From Halobaculum magnesiiphilum (GTDB lineage: Archaea; Halobacteriota; Halobacteria; Halobacteriales; Haloferacaceae), in assembly GCF_019823105.1 (NCBI RefSeq), contig NZ_CP081958.1, forward strand, positions 806,001 to 870,000: a DNA stretch of 64,000 nucleotides, given 5' to 3'. Shown in pieces: positions 9,356 through 18,005 of this stretch. The stretch's first letter is position 1. Each line of letters starts with the position of its first letter. The position numbers and the translations under genes are program-made. The notes under the pieces were generated by a model, which saw only the letters and a program-made list of their open reading frames with translations, was not told where the DNA came from and made no database searches.

Positions 9356-9393
9356 CGGCGGGCCTCAACGGGGATCGGACCCGCTCCCGGCGA

Positions 9394-9657
9394 TCAGGTC
9401 CGGCCTTCGAGGAAGTCAGTCGAGAACACGAGGTACGCGAGCACCGAACAGAACAGGATCGGCGGGAGGATCGCGAAGCCCCACAGCGGGTCGATCCCCC
9501 AGATCAACAGGAGCACCACGTCCCCCAGGCCGATCGCGAGGAACGGCAGCACCGCGAGGACCGCCCAGAACCGCCCGCGGCCGTCGTCCTCGTCGGCGTC
9601 GGGCTCGTCGGGGCCGAACTCGCTCGACTCGCCGCCGTCGCGGGCGCTCGTCGCCAT
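9394..9657 (-). CDS. Small two-helix membrane protein, conserved hypothetical
   Basis: An 87-residue protein with an acidic N-terminal tail of about 32 residues followed by two hydrophobic segments (FWAVLAVLPFLAIGLGDVV and FAILPPILFCSVLAYLVF). I take ATG 9657 as the start because a TATA-like box (CTTTTG on the minus strand, near 9684-9690) lies about 29 bases before it. The function is unknown. The composition and start context make it a credible gene rather than a shadow frame. Confidence 0.7.
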   Translation of the reverse strand: MATSARDGGESSEFGPDEPDADEDDGRGRFWAVLAVLPFLAIGLGDVVLLLIWGIDPLWGFAILPPILFCSVLAYLVFSTDFLEGRT

Positions 9658-9707
9658 ACTCGGAGTGGGTGCCGCGATCACAAAAGGTCCGCGTTCGGCC
9701 GCTCGGC

Positions 9708-10094
9708 CTACCGCACCGCGTCGTCGTCGAACCGCGAGGCGACCGTCACGAGGCCGAACAGCGCGGCAAGCACGACGGCCGACAGCGCCGCGCCGTACAC
9801 CGCGACGGCCGCCGGGGTTCCCGGGACGGTGACCACGCCGAACATCGCGACCGAACCGACGGCGTTGTTCGCGGCGACGACGTAGCCCGCGGCGGCCGCG
9901 AACAGCGTCACGGCCGCGGCCGCGCCGAGGAGGTACGGCCGCCCCGACGCCTCGACGGCGCTCGCTTCCCCCTCGATCAGGATCTCCCGGTCGCCGACTC
10001 GGTCGTCGCTGGCTCGGTCGTCGCCGGATCGGTCGTCGCCGGATCGGTCGTCGCCGCCGTCCTCGACGCCGTCGGTGGCCGCTCGGTCGCTCAC
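9708..10094 (-). CDS. Hypothetical membrane protein with Asp/Ser-rich repeat tail
   Basis: A 128-residue protein starting with GTG at 10094. The first 50 residues are hydrophilic and contain a short tandem repeat (DDRSG-like, encoded by 15-base units at about 9996-10055). Two or three membrane spans follow (YLLGAAAAVTLFAAAAGYVV, VAVYGAALSAVVLAALFGLV). No family is recognised. It sits between another small membrane protein and the divergent cytidine deaminase gene; CGCCTTGACG about 26 bases before the GTG on the minus strand is a possible weak promoter. Confidence 0.68.
   Translation of the reverse strand: MSDRAATDGVEDGGDDRSGDDRSGDDRASDDRVGDREILIEGEASAVEASGRPYLLGAAAAVTLFAAAAGYVVAANNAVGSVAMFGVVTVPGTPAAVAVYGAALSAVVLAALFGLVTVASRFDDDAVR
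9996..10055 (-). repeat. 15-base tandem repeat inside a membrane protein gene
   Basis: About four copies of a 15-base unit (GGATCGGTCGTCGCC and close variants) encode the DDRSG/DDRAS/DDRVG repeats of the hypothetical membrane protein's cytoplasmic or external tail. The exact multiple of three keeps the frame. Confidence 0.8.
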
Positions 10095-10154
10095 GGCCGC
10101 GCTTGGGTCGCCGGCGTCAAGGCGCTGTCGGGTGCGACGCGCGACGACACACGG

Positions 10155-10160
10155 TTAAGT
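10155..10160 (+). promoter_or_regulatory. TATA-like box of cdd
   Basis: TTAAGT is centred 27 bases before ATG 10184 and supports a leaderless cytidine deaminase transcript. Confidence 0.65.
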
Positions 10161-10183
10161 ACGCGGGGGCGGTCGACTCGGGT

Positions 10184-10624
10184 ATGACGGACGACTCCGG
10201 CGACCCCGCCGACGATCCGCTGGTCGCGGCCGCCCGCGACGCCTTCGCCGACGCGTACGTTCCCTACTCCGAGTACCCGGTCGGCGCGGCGCTTCGAACC
10301 GCGGACGGCACGGTGTTCGTGGGCTGCAACATCGAGAACGCCAACTACTCCAACTCCCTGCACGCCGAGGAGGTCGCGATCGCGGAGGCGGTGAAGGGGG
10401 GCCACACCGAGTTCGACCGCCTCGCGGTCGCCTCCGCCGCCGCCGACGGCGTCACCCCCTGCGGGATGTGCCGCCAGACGCTCGCGGAGTTTTGCGACGC
10501 CGACATGGAGGTCGTCTGCGACGAGGGCGACGGCGTCACGACGTACACGCTGGGAGAGCTGCTGCCGGACACGATCAGCCTCGAAACGCTCACCGACGCC
10601 GCGGAACGCCGCCGGCAACGGTAG
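10184..10624 (+). CDS. cdd: Cytidine deaminase
   Basis: A 146-residue homotetrameric-type cytidine deaminase that converts cytidine or deoxycytidine to uridine in pyrimidine salvage. The zinc site is intact: the HAEE motif with the catalytic glutamate and the PCGMCRQ motif with two cysteines. The N-terminal PYSEYPVGAA and GCNIENANYSNS stretches form the substrate site. The length matches the family. The ATG at 10184 is set by the TATA box. The gene converges on sod. Confidence 0.95.
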   Translation: MTDDSGDPADDPLVAAARDAFADAYVPYSEYPVGAALRTADGTVFVGCNIENANYSNSLHAEEVAIAEAVKGGHTEFDRLAVASAAADGVTPCGMCRQTLAEFCDADMEVVCDEGDGVTTYTLGELLPDTISLETLTDAAERRRQR

Positions 10625-10830
10625 CGCTACGGTCGCGAAGTCGACGACTCGAACGGGTCACGAGCACTGGCGAACGACGGAACCGCGGAGACGAGGTGAG
10701 ATGAGGCGGGACGGCGGCCGCGACGACGGGCCGTGCCCACGGTCGCGTCGTCGCGTGGCCGGATTCGGGTCGTCCGGACGAGGGATGGGAGTCGTCGCGT
10801 CCCGACGGCGGCGCGCCGCTCGAACGCGAC

Positions 10831-11430
10831 TTACTCGAAGAGCTGGACGGCCTGTTCGTAGCGGGTCGAGGGTTCCTCCCAGTCGACGACTTCGAAGAAG
10901 GCGCTGATGAAGTCGCCGCGGGCGGGGCCGTAGTCGTAGTAGTAGGAGTGCTCCCACACGTCCAGCGCGAGGATCGGGTGGCCGCCCCAGATCGCACCCT
11001 GGTCGTGCTTGTCCACGACCACGTTGCGCAGCTGGTTCGAGAACGTGTCGTACACGAGCAGGGCCCACCCGCTGGCGTTGCCGGCGGCGGCCTCGAACTC
11101 GCCCTTCCACGCATCGTAGCTGCCGAAGTCCTCGGCGATCCGGTCGGCGAGCGCGCCCGACGGCTCGTCGCCGCCCTCCGGGGACATGTTCTGCCAGAAC
11201 AGGTCGTGCAGAATGTGGCCCGAGGAGTTGTGGGTCACGTTCCGAATGGCACCGGGCGAGGAGCCGAACTCGCCAGCCTCGCGGTTCTCCTCGAGCGTTT
11301 CTTCAGCCGAGTTCCAGCCGTTGACGTACCCCTGGTGATGGGTGTCGTGATGCCACGTCAGCACCTGCTCGGAAATGTGGGGTTCCAGCGCGTCGTAGTC
11401 GTACGGCAACGGATCGAGTTCGTAGCTCAT
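10831..11430 (-). CDS. sod: Superoxide dismutase, Fe/Mn family
   Basis: A 199-residue Fe/Mn-type superoxide dismutase that converts superoxide to peroxide and oxygen in the cytoplasm. Metal ligands are recognisable: the histidine in LTWHHDTHHQGYVNG, the HILHDLFWQ histidine region, and the C-terminal DVWEHSYYYDYG motif (Asp and His ligands). It is full length. Metal preference (Mn in most haloarchaea) is from family knowledge, not visible here. Confidence 0.95.
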   Translation of the reverse strand: MSYELDPLPYDYDALEPHISEQVLTWHHDTHHQGYVNGWNSAEETLEENREAGEFGSSPGAIRNVTHNSSGHILHDLFWQNMSPEGGDEPSGALADRIAEDFGSYDAWKGEFEAAAGNASGWALLVYDTFSNQLRNVVVDKHDQGAIWGGHPILALDVWEHSYYYDYGPARGDFISAFFEVVDWEEPSTRYEQAVQLFE

Positions 11431-11456
11431 GTGCGTTCCACCGTACGGCCCTCCGG

Positions 11457-11464
11457 CAAAAGAG
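11457..11464 (-). promoter_or_regulatory. TATA-like box of sod
   Basis: The minus-strand sequence CTCTTTTG is centred about 30 bases upstream of the sod ATG at 11430, consistent with a leaderless message. Confidence 0.55.
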
Positions 11465-11515
11465 CGTTCCCTGAATCCGCTTTACGTAGCTATCCCGACA
11501 TGAGTTCGCGGGCGC

Positions 11516-12292
11516 TTACAGCACGTAGGGACCGCGCTGGCGGATCGGCTCGCCGTGCGGTTCGCCGGCGACGCAGACGACGCGGAACGCCGCGTCGTCG
11601 CCGGCAGGGGAGGGGTCCGGATCGTCGGGGAGGAACTCCACGGCTCGGCCGCCCTCGACCGGAAGCACGTCGCCGACGCCGAACGCGTCGCCGTCGGCGG
11701 TTCCCTCGCCCGCGACCCCGAAGGCGAAGCCCGTCCAGCCCTCGGGGACCGTCCAGGTCCACGCGCCGTCGACGCGGGCGTCGAGGTACTCCAGTTGCGT
11801 GTGGAGGTCGATCGGGGAGCCCTCGCCGACGACGGTGGTCACGGTCGCGCCGTCAGCCTCCGCTGTCGGGAGGTCCGCGGCGTCGGCGTCGACGTAGTCC
11901 GCGTCGATCTCCTTCCTCTCGCGGGGGAGATTCACCCACAGTTGGAGCCCGTTGCAGGCGCTCCCGTCGGCCGGAAACTCGGAGTGACGGATGCCGCCGC
12001 CGGTCGTGATCCGCATGGCGTCGCCCTCGCGGGCGGTGTGTGACACGCCCAGGGAGTCCTCGTGTTCCATCCCGCCCTCGAGCATGTACGAGACGATCTC
12101 GAACCCGCGGTGCGGGTGCATCGGGAACCCCGCGTCGGGGTCGATGGAGAACCGCTCGAACAGGACGAACGGGTCGCGGTGGGTCGGGTGCGGCTCCGTG
12201 GGGAACGCGCGCGTCGCGTTCACGCCGGTGCCGTGGCGGACCCGCCCGCCGGGTATCGGCCCGGCGCGGTCGGCTCGCTCGGGATCGGTCAT
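11516..12292 (-). CDS. Pirin family protein
   Basis: A 258-residue bicupin of the pirin family. The N-terminal metal-binding cupin has the characteristic FPMHPHRGFEIVSYMLEG with the clustered histidines, followed by HEDSLG, GGGIRHSEF and LQLWVNLP, all pirin hallmarks. Some pirins are quercetin dioxygenases and others are redox-sensing cofactors; the sequence does not decide. ATG 12292 is preceded by GGAGG about ten bases upstream and by a TATA-like CGTTATCCCC 43 bases upstream, so this message may carry a short leader. Confidence 0.9.
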   Translation of the reverse strand: MTDPERADRAGPIPGGRVRHGTGVNATRAFPTEPHPTHRDPFVLFERFSIDPDAGFPMHPHRGFEIVSYMLEGGMEHEDSLGVSHTAREGDAMRITTGGGIRHSEFPADGSACNGLQLWVNLPRERKEIDADYVDADAADLPTAEADGATVTTVVGEGSPIDLHTQLEYLDARVDGAWTWTVPEGWTGFAFGVAGEGTADGDAFGVGDVLPVEGGRAVEFLPDDPDPSPAGDDAAFRVVCVAGEPHGEPIRQRGPYVL

Positions 12293-12502
12293 CGGCTGGT
12301 CGCCTCCATGTCGAGGTCGAGTCGACCGACGGGGATAACGCCCGCGTCGCCGGAAAGTCGCCGCCCGTCGACGATCGAACGTCGGACGCGTCGGGATCCC
12401 CCTAAACTGCCGATATCGGTGGGCTACCTGGCACGTACGTGGACTGTGCGCGTCCGAGAGCGAGACCGTTATCCCCGGTGACGCGTAGCTCAGCCCACGA
12501 GA

Positions 12503-13123
12503 ATGAGTCGCGACGACCCGATCGCCGCCGCGATCCTGTCGGAGTCGGCGTACGAGCGGACACGATACCGGGAGTTCGGCTGGTTCAATCAGTCGCTCAC
12601 GCGGAAACTCACGATCCAGAGCTACCTCCTGCACCTGCTCGCCGCGGTGCTCCCGGTGTTGGCGATGCTGCCCGGGGAGATCCGTACGGCGTATCTCGGC
12701 GAACCCCTCGCCGACGCCGCGCCGGCGGTCGGCGTCGCGGCTCTCGCGGCCGCCGGCGTCGTCGCCGTCGGCGGCGCCGGACTGATCGCCGTGGCGCTGT
12801 TCCTGCTCGCCCGCGGCGACAGCCTCGACGACGAGACCGCGCGGGCCGTGCGCTCCGTCGAGCGCGTCTGTTCGATGACCGGCCTGGTGACCGGCGGGGT
12901 CGCGACCCTCGCGGTGTACTCGCTCGCGCTCATTGGGTTCGGGGGGATCGAGGCGGTGCGGGCGTGGACCGCCGCCGGCGGCGGCAACCCGTACGCGCCC
13001 ACCGGGGTCCACCTCCCGCTCGCGACCGTCGCGGTCGCGGTGTTGGGACTCGGCGTCGGGCTGCGCGTCGCGGCGGCGTACCTCCGGTCGCGCGGCGTCG
13101 GCGACCCCGCGCGGGCGTCATAA
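12503..13123 (+). CDS. Conserved hypothetical membrane protein, about five spans
   Basis: A 206-residue protein with a soluble N-terminal 45 residues and about five hydrophobic segments spread through the rest, ending in a basic tail. No family motif is recognised. GTTATCC at 12468-12474 lies about 32 bases before the ATG and can serve as its promoter. It is divergent from the pirin gene and converges on the sugar ABC operon 19 bases later. Confidence 0.72.
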   Translation: MSRDDPIAAAILSESAYERTRYREFGWFNQSLTRKLTIQSYLLHLLAAVLPVLAMLPGEIRTAYLGEPLADAAPAVGVAALAAAGVVAVGGAGLIAVALFLLARGDSLDDETARAVRSVERVCSMTGLVTGGVATLAVYSLALIGFGGIEAVRAWTAAGGGNPYAPTGVHLPLATVAVAVLGLGVGLRVAAAYLRSRGVGDPARAS

Positions 13124-13142
13124 AAGGGGCGACGACCGGCCG

Positions 13143-14288
13143 TCAGATCCGCGGTTCGGCGTCGGCGGCGTCCTCCAGCGAGCGGTTGTGCAGCGCGTCG
13201 CCGTTGGTCGTGTCGAACAGGTGAACCGCGTCCGACGGGAACCGCGCGACGACCGACTCGCCGGCGTCGATGCGGCGCATCCCGCCCACGGTCGCGACGA
13301 ACGTGTCGCTCATCTCCTCGTCGAAGCCGAGGTAGACGGCGTTCTCGTTGCCCATCGGCTCGACGACGTCGACAACCGTGTCGAACTCGTCGTCGCCCGC
13401 GGAGCCGGCAGACGCGACCTCGACGTCCTCCGGACGGATGCCGAGGGTCACGCCGTCGGCACCCTCGACGGCCTCGCGCATGGCGGCCGTCAGCGGGTAC
13501 TCGAAGGCGTCGGCGACCAGCCGGTCGCCCTCGACGGTCGCATCGAAGAAGTTCATCGACGGCTCGCCGATGAACCCCGCGACGAAGCGGTTCGCCGGGC
13601 GGTGATAACACTCCAGGGGCGTACCGGCCTGCTGAAGCTCGCCGCCGTCGAGGATCGCGATCCGGTCGCCCATCGTCATCGCCTCCGTCTGGTCGTGGGT
13701 GACGTAGACGGTCGTGGTGTCGAGGTCCTCCTGGATACGCTGGAGCTCCGTGCGCATCTGCGAGCGGAGCTTGGCGTCGAGGTTCGACAGCGGCTCGTCC
13801 ATCAGGAACACCTCGGGCTCGCGGACGATCGCCCGTCCGAGCGCGACGCGCTGCTGTTGGCCGCCGGACAGCTCCGACGGCTTGCGGTCGAGCAGGTCCG
13901 GGATGTCGAGCAGGTCCGCGGCGTTCTCGACGCGCTCGTCGATCTCCGCGTCGGCCATGTCGGTGGACTCCTCCAGCCCGAAGGCCATGTTCTCCCGGGT
14001 GGTCATGTGCGGGTACAGCGCGTACGACTGGAACACCATCGCGATGTCCCGGTCCTGCGGCTTCTGGTCCACGATGGATCGACCGCCGAGACGGATGTCG
14101 CCGCTGGTGACCGTCTCCAGCCCGGCGACCATCCGCAGCGTCGTCGACTTCCCGCAGCCGGACGGCCCGACGAGGACGAGGAACTCCCCGTCCTCGATGT
14201 CGACCGTCACGTCGTCGACGGCGACGATGTCGGAGCCGTCGTCGTCCGTGAACACCTTCCGTACGTCGTCGAGTTCGAGTTGTGCCAT
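13143..14288 (-). CDS. Sugar ABC transporter ATP-binding protein (MalK/UgpC family)
   Basis: A 381-residue ATPase of the CUT1 family. Walker A GPSGCGKST (41-49), Q-loop FQSYALYPHMT, signature LSGGQQQR, Walker B VFLMDEPLSNLD and the H-loop VTHDQTEAMT are all present. The C-terminal 140 residues form a TOBE-type regulatory domain with LGIRPEDVEV. It would energise the two permeases encoded upstream. The gene is separated from them by 247 bases, so it may have extra transcription or processing. The substrate class is sugar by family. Confidence 0.93.
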   Translation of the reverse strand: MAQLELDDVRKVFTDDDGSDIVAVDDVTVDIEDGEFLVLVGPSGCGKSTTLRMVAGLETVTSGDIRLGGRSIVDQKPQDRDIAMVFQSYALYPHMTTRENMAFGLEESTDMADAEIDERVENAADLLDIPDLLDRKPSELSGGQQQRVALGRAIVREPEVFLMDEPLSNLDAKLRSQMRTELQRIQEDLDTTTVYVTHDQTEAMTMGDRIAILDGGELQQAGTPLECYHRPANRFVAGFIGEPSMNFFDATVEGDRLVADAFEYPLTAAMREAVEGADGVTLGIRPEDVEVASAGSAGDDEFDTVVDVVEPMGNENAVYLGFDEEMSDTFVATVGGMRRIDAGESVVARFPSDAVHLFDTTNGDALHNRSLEDAADAEPRI

Positions 14289-14535
14289 TGTCAGAGTCCC
14301 CCGTGTGACCCGCGATCGCGGGTCGGTCGGTCGTGATCGGTCGATCCGACGGCGGCCACCGTCGGTGTTGCGGTCGCGGTGCGCTCCGGCGCCCCGGCGG
14401 GCCGGGTGCACGGTCGCGAGGTGACGCGCGGTGTCGCGGCGTTCGGTGCCGCGGTCTCACTGCGTTCGACCGCGCTCGCGGGTCGCTGTGCTCCCCGCTC
14501 GCTTCGAGGCACTCGCTCCGCTCGTGCCTCGCACC

Positions 14536-15507
14536 TCACGTCGCCACCCCCTCGGCGAACTCCTCGCCGAACATGATGTACACGATGAGCGTCGGCAGCG
14601 CGGCGATGAACGCCCCGGCCATCCGGAGCGCGAAGTCCTGTCCCTCCATCGACTCCCCGAGCCCCGCGAGGATGAGCACGACCGGGGCGGCCGGGCTCGA
14701 CTCGGTGGACACGAGGATGAGCGCGAACAGGAGGTCGTTCCAGATCTGCGTGAACTGGTAGATGAGCACGACCGCGAACATCGGCGTCGAGATCGGGAAG
14801 ACGATCCGACGGTACACCCGACGGAACGTCGCGCCGTCGAGGCGCGCGGCCTCGATCATCTCCTCGCTCACGTTCCGGTAGTACGACCGGAACAGCACCA
14901 TGCAGATCGGGATGCCGTACGCGACGTGGGTGATCGTCAGCTCGACCAGCCCGACGTACGACTGCGGAACCCCGAGCAGCCACAGCGGCGTCAACAGCTC
15001 CGCAAGCGGCATCGCGCCCCAGAACTGCGAGAGGGGCACGAGCACCGCCTGGTACGGGATGAAGATCCCGGCGACGAGCATCGCCAACACCGGCGCCTTG
15101 TAGCGGGCCCGCCAGTCGGCCTGCGTCAGGCCGTAGGCGGCGAAGCTGCCCAGCAGCGCGGAGATGACCGTCGCGGGCACCGCATACAGCGCGCTGTTGA
15201 CCATGCCGCGGCCCAGCGCCGCCAGCGCGGTCTGCCACTTCTCCAGGGTGAAGAACCGCGGCGGCGGCGGCGCGAACGGCAGCGTCGAGCTGACCCCGCC
15301 GGGGTTCGTCTTGAACGCGGTGACGAGCCCGGATTCGATCGGCGTCAGGAAGAACACCGTCATGCCGACGATCGCGGCGTACAGCGCCACGCGGTAGCCG
15401 TCGACCCCCGCGAGGTCGTCGCGGATCCGGTCGGCGACGCCGTCGGTCATGTCGGCCGCGTCCGTCGAGTCCGTCGAGTCCGGTTCGTCGAGTTGTGCGT
15501 CGCTCAT
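14536..15507 (-). CDS. Sugar ABC transporter permease (MalG/MsmG-like)
   Basis: A 323-residue CUT1 permease with an acidic N-terminal tail of about 35 residues and six membrane spans. The EAA loop that contacts the ATPase is visible as EEMIEAARLDGATFRRVYRR IVFP in the C-terminal half. It starts at ATG 15507, overlapping the stop of the partner permease by four bases (ATGA), which indicates translational coupling. It pairs with the MalF-like protein to form the channel. Confidence 0.92.
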   Translation of the reverse strand: MSDAQLDEPDSTDSTDAADMTDGVADRIRDDLAGVDGYRVALYAAIVGMTVFFLTPIESGLVTAFKTNPGGVSSTLPFAPPPPRFFTLEKWQTALAALGRGMVNSALYAVPATVISALLGSFAAYGLTQADWRARYKAPVLAMLVAGIFIPYQAVLVPLSQFWGAMPLAELLTPLWLLGVPQSYVGLVELTITHVAYGIPICMVLFRSYYRNVSEEMIEAARLDGATFRRVYRRIVFPISTPMFAVVLIYQFTQIWNDLLFALILVSTESSPAAPVVLILAGLGESMEGQDFALRMAGAFIAALPTLIVYIMFGEEFAEGVAT

Positions 15508-16520
15508 AGGTTCCCCTGCTTGTACTCGTAGTAGAGGTACGGGCCGATGATCGACAGCGCCATCAGGAAGAGGATGATCGCGATCGCCGACGCGTACGCC
15601 CAGTTGTTCGTGCTGTACGCCTCGCGCACCATCTTGGTCGCGAGGATGTCCGCCCCGTTGGGCGGCCGGTAGCCGCTGACCAGCGAGTACAGGAAGTCGA
15701 ACGCCTTCAGCGCGAACACCATCAGGACGATGGCGGCGCTGATCGTCGACCCCTTGAGCTGCGGGATGATGACCCGCCAGTACATCTTCAGCGTCGACGC
15801 GCCGTCGACGCGGGCGGCCTCGTAGTGTTCGGTCGGGATCGCGCGCAGTCCGGCGAGGTACACGACCATCGTGTACCCCGAGAACTGCCACACGAGCGCG
15901 AACACCACCGCCCACAGGACGAGCGAGGAGTTCCCGATCCAGGAGATCGGGCCGATCCCCACCGTTCCGAGGGCGATGTTGACGACGCCGTTGTTGTAGT
16001 TGTACATCCACAGCCAGAACTGCGCCGTCACGACGAACGAGAGGCTCATCGGCAACAGGTAGATCGTCCGGAACGTGTTCTCGAACCGGATGTTCCGGTC
16101 GATGAGGATCGCCAGCACCAGCCCCACGGCGAGGGCGACGGTGGTGAACGCGACGACCAACAGGAAGGTGTTGACCGTCGCGTCGATGACGCCCGAGTCG
16201 TTGGCCGCCCGGACGTACATCTCGAAGTCGAGATCGGAGTAGTCCGGGCCGACGAACCCCTCGTAGTCCGTCAGCGAGATGACGAAGTTCCACGCGATGG
16301 CGCCGTAGACGAACAGCCCGACGAGCAGGAACGGCGGCAGCCAGAACGGCGCGGACTCGGTGAAGTCCTCGCCGAACCGCTCGTTGAGCCGGTCGACGAC
16401 CCCGCCGGCCTCGCCCGTGGCGGTGCCGCCGTCGGTCACGACCGTGTCGTCACTCTCCCCGGTGGCGCCGAACACGGCGTGCCGGAGCCTGGATCGAGTC
16501 CTCGAAAGAAAGTCGCGCAT
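15504..16520 (-). CDS. Sugar ABC transporter permease (MalF/MsmF-like)
   Basis: A 338-residue CUT1 permease with a long soluble N-terminal region (about 70 residues) before the first of six membrane spans. The EAA loop reads EHYEAARVDGASTLKMYWRV. It lies nine bases after the binding-protein gene and overlaps the next permease gene by four bases, so binding protein and both permeases form one operon. Confidence 0.92.
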   Translation of the reverse strand: MRDFLSRTRSRLRHAVFGATGESDDTVVTDGGTATGEAGGVVDRLNERFGEDFTESAPFWLPPFLLVGLFVYGAIAWNFVISLTDYEGFVGPDYSDLDFEMYVRAANDSGVIDATVNTFLLVVAFTTVALAVGLVLAILIDRNIRFENTFRTIYLLPMSLSFVVTAQFWLWMYNYNNGVVNIALGTVGIGPISWIGNSSLVLWAVVFALVWQFSGYTMVVYLAGLRAIPTEHYEAARVDGASTLKMYWRVIIPQLKGSTISAAIVLMVFALKAFDFLYSLVSGYRPPNGADILATKMVREAYSTNNWAYASAIAIILFLMALSIIGPYLYYEYKQGNL

Positions 16521-16529
16521 GTGCTGCGC

Positions 16530-17816
16530 TCAGTTGGAGACGGCGTCGACGAAGCCCTGTGTGGCGGCGTCGACGTTGTAGGGCCCGGAGAACTCGCTGG
16601 AGACCACGTCGTTGAGCGAGGAGCGTGTCTCCGCGGAGATCCCGAGACCGTGCTGGATGTTCGGCGGTCGCCGATCGGCGTTGGCGAAGTCCTCCGCCGT
16701 CTGTTGCAGGTACGGGCCGAACTCGGACATGTCGACGTCCGTCCGCGTCGGGATCGATCCCTTGAACTGGTTGAACGCGATCTGTGCGGCCTCGCCGCCG
16801 ACGAACTCGAGCCACGTCCGCGTGTTCTCGGGCGTCGGGTTGTTCGACGGGTACAGGAACGAGTCGAAGTGGAGGGTGTACATGCCCTCCGTGCCGGGGA
16901 ACGTCTTGAATCCCCAGTCGGACTCGTACTCGAAGTCCTCGGCGTTGCGGTAGGCGCCCGCCGCCCAGTTACCCTGATGGATGAACGCGGCGTTGCCCTC
17001 GATGATGTTCTGGTTGGACTCCGTCAGCCCGATCGAGGCGGCGTCCTCGTTGATGTAGTTCTCGAAAATCGTCGCCATCGACTCGAAGGCGCTCCGGACG
17101 GCGTCCTCCGAGGGGCTCCCCTCGACGAAGTTCATGTACTCGTCGTAGCCGGCCTGTCCGAGCAGCACCGCCCCGAAGAACTGCGTCGTCGTCCACGTGC
17201 CGCTGGCGCCGTGGGTCATGGGGACGGCGTCGGTCTCGCTGGCGACCGTCTCCATCGCGTCGATCAACGCGGAGACGCTGTTCAGCGAGGACGGGTCGAC
17301 GCCCGCTTCCTCGACGACCGAGGTGTTGTAGAACAGGCAGTTCAGGCGGTGAGAGCCCAGCGGGACGGCACGGAACGCGCCGTCGTACTGGTGGAGGTCC
17401 ACCGCCTCCTGCACGTGACTGTCGGTGAAGCCGGCCTCCTCCCAGAGGTCGGAGATGTCGCCGAGCACGCCCTCGTAGCGCGCGAGGTTGGGGCCCGGCC
17501 AGTTCGCGAACGAACTCGGCGGGTTGTCGTTCTGCAGCCGGTTGGCGACGACGGCGTCCAGGTTCTGGTTGCCGCCCCCGCCGATGGGGTTCATGTCCAG
17601 TTCCGTGTCCGGATACTCCTCGTTGAACGCCTCCTCGAGCGCCTCGGCGGCCGTCGCACCGTCGCCGCCGGTCCAGCCGTGCAGCACCTCGACGGGACCG
17701 CCGCCCCCGCCGCCGCCGATGCCCGCACAGCCCGCCAGTCCGACCATGCCGGCCGCCCCGAGGCCGCCGGCGCCTTTCAGTACGTCTCGTCGGTTGAGTT
17801 CCGTGTCCTTCATCAT
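16530..17816 (-). CDS. Sugar ABC transporter substrate-binding lipoprotein
   Basis: A 428-residue extracellular solute-binding protein of the family-1 sugar type. The N-terminus is a Tat signal (NRRDVLKGAGG) with a lipobox (LAGC) followed by a glycine-rich linker, so it should be exported folded and lipid-anchored. The body has WTGGDGATAAEALEEAFN and NPTPENTRTWLEFV stretches usual in this family. It is the first gene of the operon. The sugar is not identifiable; haloarchaeal relatives have been linked to glucose uptake, which is only a family-level hint. Confidence 0.9.
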   Translation of the reverse strand: MMKDTELNRRDVLKGAGGLGAAGMVGLAGCAGIGGGGGGGPVEVLHGWTGGDGATAAEALEEAFNEEYPDTELDMNPIGGGGNQNLDAVVANRLQNDNPPSSFANWPGPNLARYEGVLGDISDLWEEAGFTDSHVQEAVDLHQYDGAFRAVPLGSHRLNCLFYNTSVVEEAGVDPSSLNSVSALIDAMETVASETDAVPMTHGASGTWTTTQFFGAVLLGQAGYDEYMNFVEGSPSEDAVRSAFESMATIFENYINEDAASIGLTESNQNIIEGNAAFIHQGNWAAGAYRNAEDFEYESDWGFKTFPGTEGMYTLHFDSFLYPSNNPTPENTRTWLEFVGGEAAQIAFNQFKGSIPTRTDVDMSEFGPYLQQTAEDFANADRRPPNIQHGLGISAETRSSLNDVVSSEFSGPYNVDAATQGFVDAVSN

Positions 17817-17820
17817 CGTT

Positions 17821-17825
17821 CCTCC
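17821..17825 (-). promoter_or_regulatory. Shine-Dalgarno-like site before the sugar-binding protein gene
   Basis: The minus-strand sequence GGAGG ends four bases before ATG 17816 and seven before the second ATG at 17813. Together with a TATA box 48 bases upstream it indicates a leadered message, unlike most genes in this window. Confidence 0.5.
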
Positions 17826-17861
17826 GTGCGTGGAGTCATCTCACGATTCTGGTAGCGGGTA

Positions 17862-17867
17862 CTTAAG
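17862..17867 (-). promoter_or_regulatory. TATA-like box of the sugar ABC operon
   Basis: CTTAAG on the minus strand with purine-rich sequence just upstream lies about 48 bases before the start codon, giving an expected leader of roughly 20 bases. The flanking 17868-17920 stretch is the most AT-rich in the area. Confidence 0.5.
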
Positions 17868-18005
17868 GCTTGCCGATATTTACTCCCGTCCGAATGAAAA
17901 TATGGTACAACGGGCGTTGTACCTCCCGATCTCGGGGGATCCGTCGGGACGACGGTGGCGATGTGCCGACGGCGACGAAGGGGCGAATCCGGCCGACAGC
18001 CGCGG

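Noticed and set aside
14440-14535. Palindromic patch (CTCGCTTCGAGGCACTCGCTCCGCTCGTGCC) between the sugar permease and ATPase genes
   Set aside because: It resembles the low-complexity GAGCG/CTCGC repeats common in haloarchaeal spacers; no defined stem with a T tract, so I do not call a terminator.
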